From positions 22,629,409-22,693,408 of the forward strand of contig OY282558.1 in assembly GCA_958295665.1 (NCBI GenBank): a stretch of 64,000 bases of DNA. Reading direction: 5' to 3'. This DNA comes from Tipula vernalis. Taxonomy: Eukaryota > Arthropoda > Insecta > Diptera > Tipulidae. The translations under genes were made by a program, and so were the position numbers. The notes under the pieces were generated by a model. The model was not told the DNA's origin and did not search any database. It was given only the letters and a program-made list of their open reading frames with translations. Positions 40,513 to 52,680 of the stretch are shown here, piece after piece (the stretch's first letter is position 1; each line of letters opens with the position of its first letter).

Positions 40513-41100
40513 ACTCTTATTCGCCTCACTTCATTCGAAGTGATAATTGTCATATCACTTCAAGTCGATCGAAGTGACGTGACACGACAAATGTGTTGTT
40601 AAAAAATCGAAAATATGTTAAAAATTAAAAAAAATACTTTTTAAAAATTTGTATTTCATAATTTTTTGTGTATATATTTGATATATACACATATGTATGA
40701 CTGACATAATATAAAACGGGAAACGATGGCTTTTTAATTCTTTCGCATATTTGACTATGTTGATGATGTCCATTTTGTTGGAAAAATTAATTTTATTTTT
40801 CAGATACAATGTACAATTAATTATTGATAGTTACTATAATGTGTAATGTATTGTAATATATTTAAAAACTTGCTAATAATAGTCAAAATATTTTTTGCCT
40901 TCATCCATCCATTTTGTGTCACTTGAAAATTTCGGGCGATGAAATTGTCATTTGTAACATGAAACTTTTCAAATGACTAAGGGAATACCAATTCAAGAGA
41001 CGTTTGTTATTTCAAATGACGATTGTCACTCCAATCGAATAAGGGAATACCAAAATTTCGTTGTCGGTACAAACGACAAGTAACACGACCAAGGGCATAA
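40513..41100. repeat. Possible MITE remnant with cttattcg/gtcat inverted ends
   Basis: ctcttattcgcctcacttca and attcgaagtgataattgtcat near 40515-40550 are echoed inverted by atgacgattgtcactccaat and cgaataagggaata near 41018-41045. A similar stretch (cttagtcgtctcacttcaat, gacgtgacaa) occurs at 41651-41680, next to the Helitron relic. Boundaries are unclear. Confidence 0.3.
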
Positions 41101-41749
41101 GGGCCCATGACCGTTTTTGATTACCCATTAAGAAATGTCTCAAAAATATTACCACCAAATATTCCTCAATAACAGACGACTTCACTCAATCCCAGAAACT
41201 TTAGCTTTAAAACAATTATGAACAAAACAAAACAATAATAAATTCTTATACTCGTACCTTTATATTAGAACGGGAGCCATGGAGTAAGTAAATCTAACGA
41301 AGAAATACACAGCTAAATTATGGGTTCTAAAAATTAACATTTCAATCTGATGCAGAAAATTAAAAATAAACAATTGTTACTGGTCGACTAAATTTTGCAT
41401 CCTTTAAGATTAGGAAAAAATATCGTTTTTTTTAACGAAGAGGCACACGCTTGAAGTTTGTTTTATTAGTTAGATTCAAGGTAAACAAGAATGATAGACA
41501 AAAATTCAGTGGAATACCTGTTCGACTACCTCTTCAAAACGTCTCTTATTTATACATTAAAATCGGAAATTTTTTTAAAAAAAAATGAGTTTCTGTGAAA
41601 ATTGTAGTATTGTTAAAAACAGTAAAGTTAAATAAAGAACCTTATTTCCTTAGTCGTCTCACTTCAATCGACGTGACAATTTTTGTTATTACAACGCATT
41701 CCAGAAACACATCGTTCTTACGATGCACTTCAATATCCGTTAATTTTTA

Positions 41750-42832
41750 TATGAGGAGAAGACCGATACCACTTCAATTTGAAACAAGTGAACCCAAATA
41801 CAGGTGCAGAAATAAATAGAAAAGAAACTTCTAAGAAATTTTATACGTTTCGCATAAGGATCAGAGAAAACGAGGAATACAATCATATTACTAATTCATG
41901 GCATTTATTTCAACAGTTTTTAGTTGATAGATATGCAAAAATAGAGGCAGAACGAATGATATTCATACAACAGAACCAAAAGAAATTGCGTACAGAAGAG
42001 TACATTTATTTGAGAGGCGCAATAATCATGAATGATGGCAACATTGACGACATTGAAAGGCTAGTGATTTTACCGTAAACTTACATAGGAAGTCCACGAC
42101 ACACATACAAGTACACACAAGATGCTACGAGCTATGTAGGAAAACATGCTTCTCCTGATTTATTCATAACATTCACTTGCAATTGCAAGCTGTGTACACA
42201 ACCGAATAGCAGAAACGAGGATTACTTCATTCACACAATTTAATTTGGTTACATGAAAAAATCCGTCCAAATCAAATTGGTCAAGTATTTCGAGCTGAAT
42301 TTCCGAATTCAGAAGAGGGTTCAGAATTATACAATATAACAATGAAAAACATGATTCATGGTCCATGTGGAAGATTAAATATGAATTCACCATGTATGAC
42401 TGAAGGAAGTGTACAAGGAGATCTTCAAGATCATATTTAAATGAGACAAGGAAAATGGTGGTTTCACTGCCAAAATACGAATGCGAGGTAACGAAGAGAT
42501 AAAATTAGATACTCAATGGATGGTGCCACACAATCCGCTTCTCTAAAAAATATTTCAAGCCCACATAAATGTGAAGTACTGCAACTCATCAATTAAATAT
42601 GTATGCAAATATATGGCTGTATTCACAATAATCAGAGAAAACAGAGAACAACATCCGAAAGATGAAATATTTCAGGGTGAAATGGACAGATGTAGTAATG
42701 AAGCGACTTGGCGAATATTGGGTTTTCCAATACATGATCGAGAACCAGCAGTTTTTCATTTGGCAATGCGTTTCGAAAATGGTCAACCACTTTATTTCCA
42801 AGAGAAACTGAAGAGAGAGAGCAGGCAGTGAA
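41750..42832 (+). pseudogene. Helitron Rep/helicase-like N-terminal relic
   Basis: Recognisable blocks of the Helitron_like_N/Rep protein in order: WHLFQQFLVDRYAKIEAERM and IIMNDGNIDDIERLVILP (41779-42078), then DLFITFTCN (about 42157-42183), then NLIWLHEKIRPNQIGQVF and NMIHGPCGRLNMNSPCM (about 42232-42398), and KYVCKYMAVF with EATWRILGFPIHDREPAVFH (42571-42831). Usual Helitron proteins have about 60 more residues between TFTCN and HILIWL, including most of the HUH nuclease motif; here only the end is left, so a deletion removed the catalytic centre. Stops and frameshifts elsewhere. The helicase half is absent after 42832. The minus-strand frames over it are shadows. Confidence 0.85.
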
Positions 42833-45800
42833 CCACATGTGAAAACGACATTAACTTCATTTTGATCCATTTACCAGTTTAGTTTTATTTATTTTTCTGT
42901 ATTTAAAAGTTAATTTTTTTAATTCACATTTGATGGGTCTTGAATTCCTTTGACCAAGTGAAGCAATAGTAACTACGGCTAGTATAAATTAAATGATAAT
43001 TGAATTTTTGACCTAAAGAAAACTGACATATGGGTTTTCAATTTTTATATTAAAATCGTTGCGTTAAAAATTGAAGCTTGGAAACAAATTGAAGAAAACT
43101 ATTTAACTGTGATCGAAAGCCTCTTCACTTCAGACAATATTTTCCTATTATTCCTTCTTCGCGAGAAATTAAAATCAAGTTTCTCGTGAATTGAAAAATT
43201 CTGGATTTTTTGATTTTACTTTTTCGTCTTGACCAAGATTTTTCTATATTTGTGGATGTGGATATTTATCAATTTTCTGTTTACTTTAGTTCTCGGCAAA
43301 TTCAGATTCGCTTAAAAAATGAAACGATATTTTATTTTATTTTTATTTTAAAATATCGTTTGACTTTTTTAAGTGAATCTGAATTTGAAGTTTGTTTTAT
43401 AAATTTGACGAAAGAATAAAGAAAACAAAAAATTGATGAATATTCGCATTCAGAATATAGAAAAATGTTTGTAAAGAGAATTTTTTTGTTCATTATTATT
43501 GTGAAGTTTAAATTTCGTGAGTTTTAATGCTCAGCATATTCGATGTCTGCTTATGGCTTCACCAATAGTTTGGTAACGGTGTTAGGAGATTGACGTCAAT
43601 TTGAAAGGAAATAACCAAAGTTTTGTTTAGGGCATTTACTAAAGTATTATTGTATCGTGGGTAAAATCGAAAAAAAAACTATTTCATTAGTACACATTAG
43701 TACATTTGCAAATGATCCTGGCTGAGCTAATAGGCTGACGGTAGTTGGTGCTTTCCTTACACTCGACAAAAATGTACTTAGCAGTTTTTCTCATTTCGTA
43801 AAAACTTATGATTAAGCTAGTCTTATACAGAAATATGGAAGTATTACATTAACCTTGTGTTTTTAAAATTTGTTGTTTTTAATTTTTATTACGATATTAT
43901 TGTTTTAAAGTTATTGTAATTATTGAAATAAAAAACGTTTACGTGAGCTTGGTTTCTAGTTTCGACAACATAACAATAAAATCTGTAGGTAATATAAGCG
44001 AAACTACGTATCAGCGACAACGTTATGGTATATAATATTGTTCATATGTCGTCACCTTGGCTTTACGAGATTAAAGGGTATGCAAATGCGTATAATAAAA
44101 CATTTAATCTCACTACTAAATTATATTTTTAACATGTTTTAATTGTTAAACTAAACTTTTTAATTACATTTTTAATTTAATAATTAAACTAAAAATGTTT
44201 TCTTAAATTTTAGAATAATTTTTTAAAAGCAGAAACATGTCAATTTTATACCATTTCAGATGAAAACGAATAAAACATCGGCTGAAGTGAAAATTTTAAT
44301 TTGTCAGAATCAAATAAAATTTATTTAGGAAAGCACTTAGGAAAGCTCAAGATTAAAACGAAACTTGTAAATAGTTTGATTGAAACTAATAACACCAAAT
44401 TAATTAATATGGTCATATTTGAACATAAAAGTTTTCGGTTAAAAAAATAAATTTTCCCAAACAATTTCAAGGTATTCACTAACATGATGTTTAATCAAAA
44501 CACAAAGTTCTTGTGTAACATCTTAAAACTTTTCAATTTTTATTTTTTTTTGATATTTTTTGTTGTGTGCAGTCGCACAACCATTTCTTAAAATATTATC
44601 CATCCCTCTCTCATTTGTTCGTAAAATCAAAATACAAAAAAAAATTTGTAAATTGTGATGAAATTCATTGTGTACATTCGCCTGGTTTTCCCTGTATCTT
44701 AAATTTGCTGTTTAAGATGTTTATTTACCATTCTCAGAACGTCCAAATGTGCAATGTAAAATGAATATGTATTTTAACTTGGGTTTGGTTAACATAGAAG
44801 AGACTCGTGTACACAAATTAACAAAAACTTTAATTAACTTTAATCGATATATTTTTGAACAAACATCAAAACCTACAAATTCTAACCGATAGTTTCAATT
44901 TTGCCCAAAATCACACACATCAAATTTTGAAAATTCATATAATTTTAAATTAAGCACGTCTTAATAAATACAAATAACATTTAATTATGTTCATTAGGTT
45001 TGAATTTCAACACAGTTTCGAGTCACATTTAAGCAAGACGATACATTTTTATAAACCATAATACGTTTAGGTTATTTTATAGCTTTTATAATACGGTAAT
45101 GGCAGTACTGTGTAGCTGATAAATTAGAAAGTAATAATTTTAAATTATGTATGAAAAACTCATAAAATCTAAATGAAATCATAACAGCACTAACAAAATT
45201 TAATCTAATAAAGAAATTTGAAAAATATTAACCCTATCCCGTGGTGTGGTCCAACCGTGTTTATATACTTATAGTAAAAATACTTAGTGAAAGTTAATTT
45301 CTGGTTTATAAATTAATGTTTAACAAAATTGTCATACGAAATAATTGTCATACGAAATAATAATCGAAATTATAACAATAAGATGGTTGGTATCTTTAAG
45401 ATTGAAAAACCTCTTAACGTACGCGCGTCGTTTGAGATAGATTTCATAAAAAAAAACAAAAAAAAAATCTAAAGAGATCAAATGATTATATCAATGTTCA
45501 GCATCATCCACACATTATTGATTAACTGTGAAAAAATTAAAGAATAATTTTCGAATTAAATCAGATAACTTCGTAAAGATTTCTTTATAGCTAATGTTTA
45601 AGATTAATATACGATGATAAGGATTTCCAATTTAAACCGATCTTTTACTTATTAAATCGGGTTTGTTTTTATTTAATTTAATTACGGTTGATTAATCGTT
45701 AACACACATTTCCTTAAATTATTATGTAAGTTCTGGATATAAGAGGTCAACATTTTAAGAAATATTGAATTTATCAGTCAAGTCAATTAAATTATAATAT

Positions 45801-46813
45801 GTAATAAAAAATTATGAATATTAAATATGTAAATAAACCCTCTCTGACATTAGTAAACCATCAATTTTCTGATTTAAATCTACGTTACTTAAGTGTGTGG
45901 TTTACCATGTGATTTAACAGGTTTTGATATTTTCGATAAAGACGGCAGAGTTCATTGAACTAAGATTTCAATCTTTCTAAATTACTTACCAAAAATATTT
46001 ATTTTCTTACATTGTTTTGATTTTGAATTTTTTTTTTTACTCTCTTTTGATCGTATAATCGTATTTATAGCTTTGCCTAGGCAATGTTGTGACCTTCAAA
46101 AGGGAATTATAATATAGTTTGAATTAGTTGGCAACACAAATGTTTTTGGAAAAATTAATTTGCATAACTGAAAAACATGGTTTAATTTAATTTGATTTTA
46201 ACCTTCCGATTTGAACCTGTCCCCATACATACCAATTATTGTATAATGTATTCTTCGTAACTTTTAAACTGACAACTAAGTACTTAAATTTATTTTAGAT
46301 TTAAAATCTAGAACAGTGCCGGACATTAACTCGTATGTTTCGCCAAATACAATCTCTTTGAAACACCGTTAAATCTGGCCTCAATTTTTAACTAAATTTA
46401 GCCATTTATAATCCATTTTAGGATAATTCATAATTTTTGCATAAGTTGCTTACTAATAATGTGCAGTCAAATGTCAAAATGTCAACAAAAGCAATATTTA
46501 AATTTTACTCAAATGTTGTTTTTATTTTTTTTTTTTTTTTTGTGAAATATGTACATACTTATTATAATCGAGGTGCAGTAAGAAGGTTTAATGAAGAGGT
46601 TTCCGACTACTAAATCAAACTCAACCAAGTTGATTTCATCTTGTGATGTATTTTAAAGAAACTAAAGATATACTTATACACTAAATTGTAAATTTAATTT
46701 TTAGTATTGTAACAAATGAAACAAACTACGTTTATGTTATCTCTTCGAAATCGACCTAAAATATTAAATAAATATTAAATAAATATTAAGTTCCATTTCA
46801 ATTGGAATACTAT

Positions 46814-47149
46814 TGTGGCGGCTCTTACATTCATTCATTTTTCATTTACTCTCCACCACACAAATTAGTTCGCACGAGAACACAACAGAAACAAAGAAAC
46901 GCACCTTATTCATTCGCAATTATACCAACTGCACGATAAAACAAAACACAAAACAAAATTCTACATAAAATTATTTTTTTGTATTAGTCTCATCTCGGAT
47001 TTGGTACAAAGCGCACGCGCGCTCGTCGGATTTTGGTGCCGACATAAAATGGTGGTTAAAATATAAAAATAAAATTTGTTAAAATAATCTTGTTAAAAAT
47101 AATAAATAAATAAAATATAATTTGTGTATTAACATTAATGTGTTCAACA
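46814..47149 (+). repeat. Left LTR (336 bp)
   Basis: TG...CA bounded; contains a T-run near 46974 and the gcgcacgcgcgctcg palindromic segment near 47010-47025. Matches the right LTR apart from a 7-bp duplication. Confidence 0.93.
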
Positions 47150-47168
47150 TTTGGTAACCCCGACGTCC
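47150..47168 (+). other. Putative tRNA primer-binding site
   Basis: TTTGGTAACCCCGACGTCC directly after the left LTR. BEL/Pao and some Gypsy elements have TGG-xxxxCCCCGACG-type primer sites here; the tRNA was not identified. Confidence 0.55.
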
Positions 47169-48510
47169 GTTTTTACGGACACGAACACGCCACGCCTAAA
47201 TATAATAATAAAAATCGGAACAACCATTCTGGAATTTTTTTTTTTTCGTGTTAATATTTTTTTTTTGGACACATGGTACAGACCTGTATCGGGTAAATGG
47301 CAATAACATATTCACACCGCCATACATACATGAAGCCGTACCACCTCAACTAGAAAATATATGGAGTCAGCATCACCGCAACCATCATAAATTACATTCA
47401 ACATATACACATAAAATAGACATCTAAAAATACACCAAACAAGAATTCACACCATCAATTACCACCACCATCACCTGCATCATGATTGCTAATACAGTAG
47501 CATTAAACGTAACGGGTCGAGCGGTATATGATCAACTTCTTCACCGCCATCACCACCGCCACCATCGCCGCCTTAACAACAGCAGCAGCATGACCAATAC
47601 CAACGGGAACAGCAACGGGACATCGCCATTGCCGTTATCACATCGAGTGACAACATCAACATCATTACCATCATTACCAATATCATCATGGCGAACAATG
47701 ACGAGCACCAGCGCACCATAATCATTGCCATGGCCATTACAACCACTATCGCTGTATTCATCATAGGAGCCATAGCCAACAAAGACGACAACAGCAGCTA
47801 CAACAACAGCGGCAACAGAAAATGGCATCAGCAGCAACAACAACAACATCCAGGCAACACAACAACACCATCACCCAAAATTTTTTTTTTTCTTTTGTAC
47901 ATTTTTGTATTACCACCATTTTTATTTACTGATTTTCATATTTTACTTCATTCCATTTAGATTAATAAAAATTTTTTATTTTGTTTTATTAAATCGACTT
48001 AAACGACACACAGCCATTCCCGACCACACTCCCCAGACTCACAAAAACAGACACGACAGAGGACCGAAACTGGCCTCAAGACACGACGTCAGATTACAGA
48101 ACATCCTTCTGGTCTGGCGCGTGTTTTGAGGCCAGGCGAAAAACTTGGACAAGTAAATGCCAGGCAAACACTGGCAAGTCCGGGTTTTAGCACCACACAC
48201 GCAGCACTCAGTGGAGACAGTGTTGAGGTCCACATCGGGTCTATGGTCGAAGCCCCTGCTCCCAACTACCTGGTGTGTCCCTCGTCACTGTCCTACACTG
48301 CTGCCCACACGCACGCAATCATCACACACACTCGCACACGCACGCAAGCATCACACACACACTCGCATACGCACACGAGCAATACGCGCACTCGTCAAAC
48401 ACACGAGCTTAAGCGCACACTCGCATACGCATCACACACACTCACGCACGCAAGCAACTCACACACGCAAACATCACACACACTAGACATACGCACACAT
48501 CACAGTTACA

Positions 48511-48535
48511 GAGGGGGAATTCACTCGTGGGGGAG
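48511..48535 (+). other. Putative polypurine tract
   Basis: gagggggaat and gtgggggag lie immediately 5' of the right LTR (separated by tcc), as expected for plus-strand priming. Confidence 0.6.
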
Positions 48536-48538
48536 TCC

Positions 48539-48881
48539 TGTGGCGGCTCTTACATTCATTCATTTTTCATTTACTCTCCACCACACAAATTAGTTCGCAC
48601 GAGAACACAACAGAAACAAAGAAACGCACCTTATTCATTCGCAATTATACCAACTGCACGATAAAACAAAACACAAAACAAAATTCTACATAAAATTATT
48701 TTTTTGTATTAGTCTCATCTCGGATTTGGTACAAAGCGCACGCGCGCTCGTCGGATTTTGGTGCCGACTGCCGACATAAAATGGTGGTTAAAATATAAAA
48801 ATAAAATTTGTTAAAATAATCTTGTTAAAAATAATAAATAAATAAAATATAATTTGTGTATTAACATTAATGTGTTCAACA
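48539..48881 (+). repeat. Right LTR (343 bp)
   Basis: Same as the left LTR plus a 7-bp tandem duplication giving gccgactgccgac at about 48764-48775; otherwise identical by eye. Confidence 0.93.
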
Positions 48882-49089
48882 CTATTTTATTAAAATAACA
48901 TTAATTAAATCATTTTTACCGCAATTCCTTTGCTGAACTACTTTAAGACTTTTCTTTTTTCTTTTCCAATTATTTTCAAACATAATTTGGTTCTGAATTT
49001 AATTTTTGAACATAAATTAAAATTTTGCCGAAATTTTTATAGAAACAACATCCCGAAAAAATCCAACCCCAACTTTAATTTCAGATTTA

Positions 49090-50095
49090 TGTATATGATT
49101 TTAATATGTTCCGAAGATTGTACTTTACAGAATGTACTGTGCGTTATGTACTAGCGAATCATACTAATACAGATAAATTCTCTTACAATTTTTTCTTCTT
49201 CACGACATTCACACAGCTCTATTTCTGTGTAAGCTAATTCTACTTTTTGAATTTTTTTTTTTTGAATGTTAATTAATTCATGTAATTTCTAATATGCTAC
49301 CGGTGATTAGACCATTTTAAATGTTTTTATTAACACGTAGAAGTATATAAGTATTTACGAACAATCATTCAACGAAACCGACTAATAGACAGAATTCTAT
49401 TTATTTTAATTTTTAATTTATATGATTTTAATATGTTCCGAAGATTATAAGAGAATTTAATCCAGTTTCGAACTGATGAGCTTATGATTATGAAAAAATC
49501 AATCTTCTCATCAGGCCGCGGCGACTGGACTGATTATACCACAATTTACATTCTATATATCGTCGTGTCCAAATAAGAGTGTTACATCTACAAATCGCTA
49601 TTTTTTTCAAGAGGCTTTAAAGTTGTTAATGGTAATTTCGGCTTAATTTTTTTTTAGATAAAGTTCTTTCGAGAAAGTGTGGCAAGAATTTTATTTAAAA
49701 AAAATTAAGCCAAATTTAACATTAAACACTTGAGACGCCCCTCCAAAAAATTAATGGTTTGCAGATGTAATACTCTTATTTGGACACGACCATATCAATC
49801 ATTCCATTAGTTCCATATCAATTTTGTCACGCGTACGTAACGTACATTTGTTTACATATGTCATTTTGTTTATTCTATGTTACCTGACTGCACAGTTATA
49901 AAACACTTATACAAATTTAAACATGTCACTGTACGAAACGAGGAATCCGTGATATACAGAATGTACTGTGCGTTATTTACTAGCGAATCATATACTTCTA
50001 CGTGTTAATAAAAACACATTTAAAATGGTCTAATCGCCGGTAGCATATTAGAAATTACATGAATTAATTAACATTCAAAAAAAATTTAAAAAAGT
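49090..50095. repeat. Rearranged repeat cluster (inverted ~100-bp arms, direct copies)
   Basis: A block containing ttaattaattcatgtaatttc, atatgctaccggtgattaga and acacgtagaagtatat (49245-49350) recurs inverted at 49993-50090. Other pieces recur in direct orientation: cagaatgtactgtgcgttat (49130 and 49962) and gattttaatatgttccgaag (49096 and 49426). This looks like a fold-back or nested insertion that was shuffled. A MITE sits in the middle. No coding content. Confidence 0.6.
49562..49790. mobile_element. MITE with 28-bp inverted repeats (GTCGTGTCC ends)
   Basis: 229 bp; left GTCGTGTCCAAATAAGAGTG then ttacatct, right the complement with one mismatch. Second, internal inverted pair: ggcttaattttttttt near 49640 and aaaaaaaattaagcc near 49697. 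No frame. Flanks are AT-rich so the duplication is not certain. Confidence 0.78.
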
Positions 50096-51342
50096 TTAAT
50101 TTCAGATTGATTCAAGTAGTTTAGTTAAAGATTCAAGTATCTCAAGCTCTACTCAAGTATTCCCATATTTCAGGTCAGTCAACCTTTCAAACCAATTCAA
50201 ATTTAACAAAATTCCTATTGTTTTTTAACTTATTTCAAATTCAAAAAATTTATTTTTGTTTAGAATTCTACCTTGTTAATACTCCATAAAATTTCAAAAT
50301 GGCCTCAATATTATTTCAAAGTTTCCTCATGTAATATTTATTTGTCAAAATAATTTAACTTTCATACAGATACAATTAAAGACAAATTTGAGTATAATTT
50401 GATCCAATTGATTATTTGTTTGTATTTCAATTCAATAATTAACCATAACCAAAACCGCATAAAAAGTTAAAAATTGAGGTGAAAAAATGTTACAGTTTAA
50501 TCTGTTTGTGAGTTGATAAAAATGTGATTATGAGAAAATTTGACAGGTTGTAGAAATATTTGTTGTAGAAAGCAGCCGAGTACGTAATTTTATCAAAATC
50601 ATAACAGAAGTTAGGAACCACACCACAGTTAAAAATTAAATGTTTTAACCAATTGAAAAACGACCTGGAATTCAATTTTTTGCTACATAATTTCAATTTT
50701 GTTTTTTCTTCTTTCGCATGCCAATCAAATTTCATTCGGATTCGATAAAAAATGCTAACGGGAATTTATTTACATTTAGTTCAGTAACGACCAAAAATTG
50801 TTTAACATTATGTTTAATTTAAAATCGCATTTGATGGAAATTCAAATTCGAATGAATTTTGATCTGAAAACTAAGAAACAAATTCTTGATCAAATCTAAT
50901 CAAACTTTCATTTAAATTTATAATTATTTGAGTATTTTTGAACTTTCTAATTCAATTCAGTTTTAACAAAATTTCTAAATTTATTTCATATTGAAAAATG
51001 TAAGTATATTGGATGTGAATTTGGCCTTCTTAATACTTCTTAAAACCAACACGCCAAATTCGGCTTATATACTTTTTAATAAAGCTCGTATTTTTAGCGT
51101 AAACATAGGTTGAACATTGAACCCTACATATGACAAAGTATAATAATTTGTTTGGAAAATATTCATGACCTCAAAATGTACAAGATCACCATCACCAGTC
51201 TGCTAACTATCCATTAAGCAATAAACGAGAAACATATCAAGTGGTTTCAGTTTGAATAATGTATTAATTACAAAAGATCCACACAATTTTTAAGGATTAA
51301 TCTCAATCTATAACTGAAAAGAATTAAACCAGCGCAAAATTG

Positions 51343-51370
51343 TGGGGTGGGGAAAGGGAGTGTTTTGGGG
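51343..51370 (+). other. Potential G-quadruplex motif
   Basis: Runs GGGG-T-GGGG-AAA-GGG-(8 nt)-GGGG within 28 bp, a striking composition in AT-rich surroundings. The frame 51340-51603 that starts here is AT-rich afterwards and unrecognised. Confidence 0.5.
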
Positions 51371-52386
51371 AATGCCGCATTCCATTAGCAGACATTTGCC
51401 GTAACAAAATATATAACCACACCTTCAAAAATCTATCCTCTACATTACAAAATTACTTGAATAACTTTCTTTTTAATTTAAAATTACAAATAAACCATCG
51501 ACTGTCGTACGGCAGATTATTGATGTGTAGACATACCAATAACACATCTAAAACTTCTTACCACACACAACCATATTTCATAATTAAAGTAATAAATTAC
51601 TAATTATATAAGTATATAAGTTTGCCTAATTAATGAATGGCCGTCTCCAGGTACTTTATAAACAATTTAGAAATTACCTTCTTTAAAACCAAAACGTATA
51701 TCCGTAGTAAGTATTATGACAAAATATTATACCTACCAAAAACAATTCTCTATCGTTTAACAATAAAGTAGACAGTATAAAATATCTCACGGGGTATTGC
51801 TTCAAACCCTAAGAAAAGTTTCAATAAATGTTTTATTGTAATTTACACTGTATAGCTATTCCTCGGAATAAAAAGGCAATGTATAAAATAAAAAGTGTTG
51901 AGACAGTAAAATGATTTGTTGTTGGTTTTGTAATTTTTTATGTTTTGTATGTTCGTTGAGTTGGTTTGATTCATTGTTTTGTTTATAATTTGGATTTTAT
52001 CAGCTCGTCTTCGGAAAGTGACATGTTTACTTGTGTACATATGGTTAAGTAAATGTTTGTTTACGATGTTGATGTTGAGGAAATTAAAAGTTGTGATAAT
52101 TTATTGTTGTTGAGTGTGAACTGGACTGCGTGCGGAATGTCACATTGTTTGATTTTTGGTTGCAGCTCGTCATTAAATTTATAAGAATTAAAGGAGCAGC
52201 TTCGAAAAGTCAGGTAGCAAGCACCAAATCGAGAATCAATATTGAGCAAGAATATTCGTTGAAACGTTGTAAGTAATTTTTAAATTCTTACAACTTCACC
52301 AAAATGCACCTAATGGACCATCAACCAACAAGTAAAAACGTTTCTCATCCATAGATGATAACTATAGTGTGCATAATTTATAGCGT

Positions 52387-52680
52387 TTGTTATCCAGAGG
52401 ATCTTTTAAGACTTTCAGAAGATTGCGGATAATTACCAATCACTATTGGAATATAGGATCTCCTGCTAGTGAAAACCACTTCGGACTAAATATTATCAAA
52501 ACCCACCGCCCCCCCCCCCCTCCAAAAAAATTGAACTTTGATTGTGTAGAAGAAAAATTATACGAGGAGAACCCATTTACGCAATTAAATATCAAGAAAG
52601 ATCGAACATTGTGCTCCGCCCGTCTACCATTTGTAAAACCTCCAACCAACATGCAAGATCTGAACTCTCTTGGATCGTAA
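52387..52680 (+). pseudogene. Possible retroelement pol fragment (uncertain)
   Basis: A 97-codon open frame whose second half, with VEEKLYEENPFTQLN and CSARLPFVKPP, faintly resembles the linker of BEL/Pao polyproteins where an E-x-x-F-x-x-T block is followed by a conserved LPF. The first half is interrupted by a (C)12 run at about 52507-52521. Nothing else of such an element was found nearby. It could be chance. Confidence 0.22.

Larger units (their letters stand above)
46814..48881 (+). mobile_element. Young non-autonomous LTR retrotransposon (BEL/Pao-like signals)
   Basis: 2,068-bp element flanked by a 4-bp duplication CTAT (46810-46813 and 48882-48885). Two direct LTRs begin TGTGGCGGCTC and end TTCAACA, and are identical by eye except for a 7-bp tandem duplication (tgccgac) in the right one, so insertion was recent. 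A primer-binding-like site follows the left LTR and a G-rich polypurine tract precedes the right one. The internal 1,389 bp contain no gag, protease or reverse transcriptase: a CAT/CAC/CAG-rich part (47340-47870) and an ACAC/CGCA-rich part (48290-48500). Frames there (47482-47721, 48126-48593, 48157-48486) are His/Thr/Ser-rich simple-sequence translations. It must be mobilised by an autonomous relative. BEL/Pao affiliation is suggested by the TTTGGTAACCCCGACG junction only. Confidence 0.9.

Noticed and set aside
42160..42393. 77-codon minus-strand frame
   Set aside because: Antisense shadow of the Helitron Rep relic, whose plus-strand reading shows the family motifs.
47482..48593. Several His/Thr/Ser-rich frames up to 155 codons
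   Set aside because: They lie inside the non-autonomous LTR element, overlap on both strands and follow CAT/CAC/ACAC simple repeats; none has a protein-domain signature.
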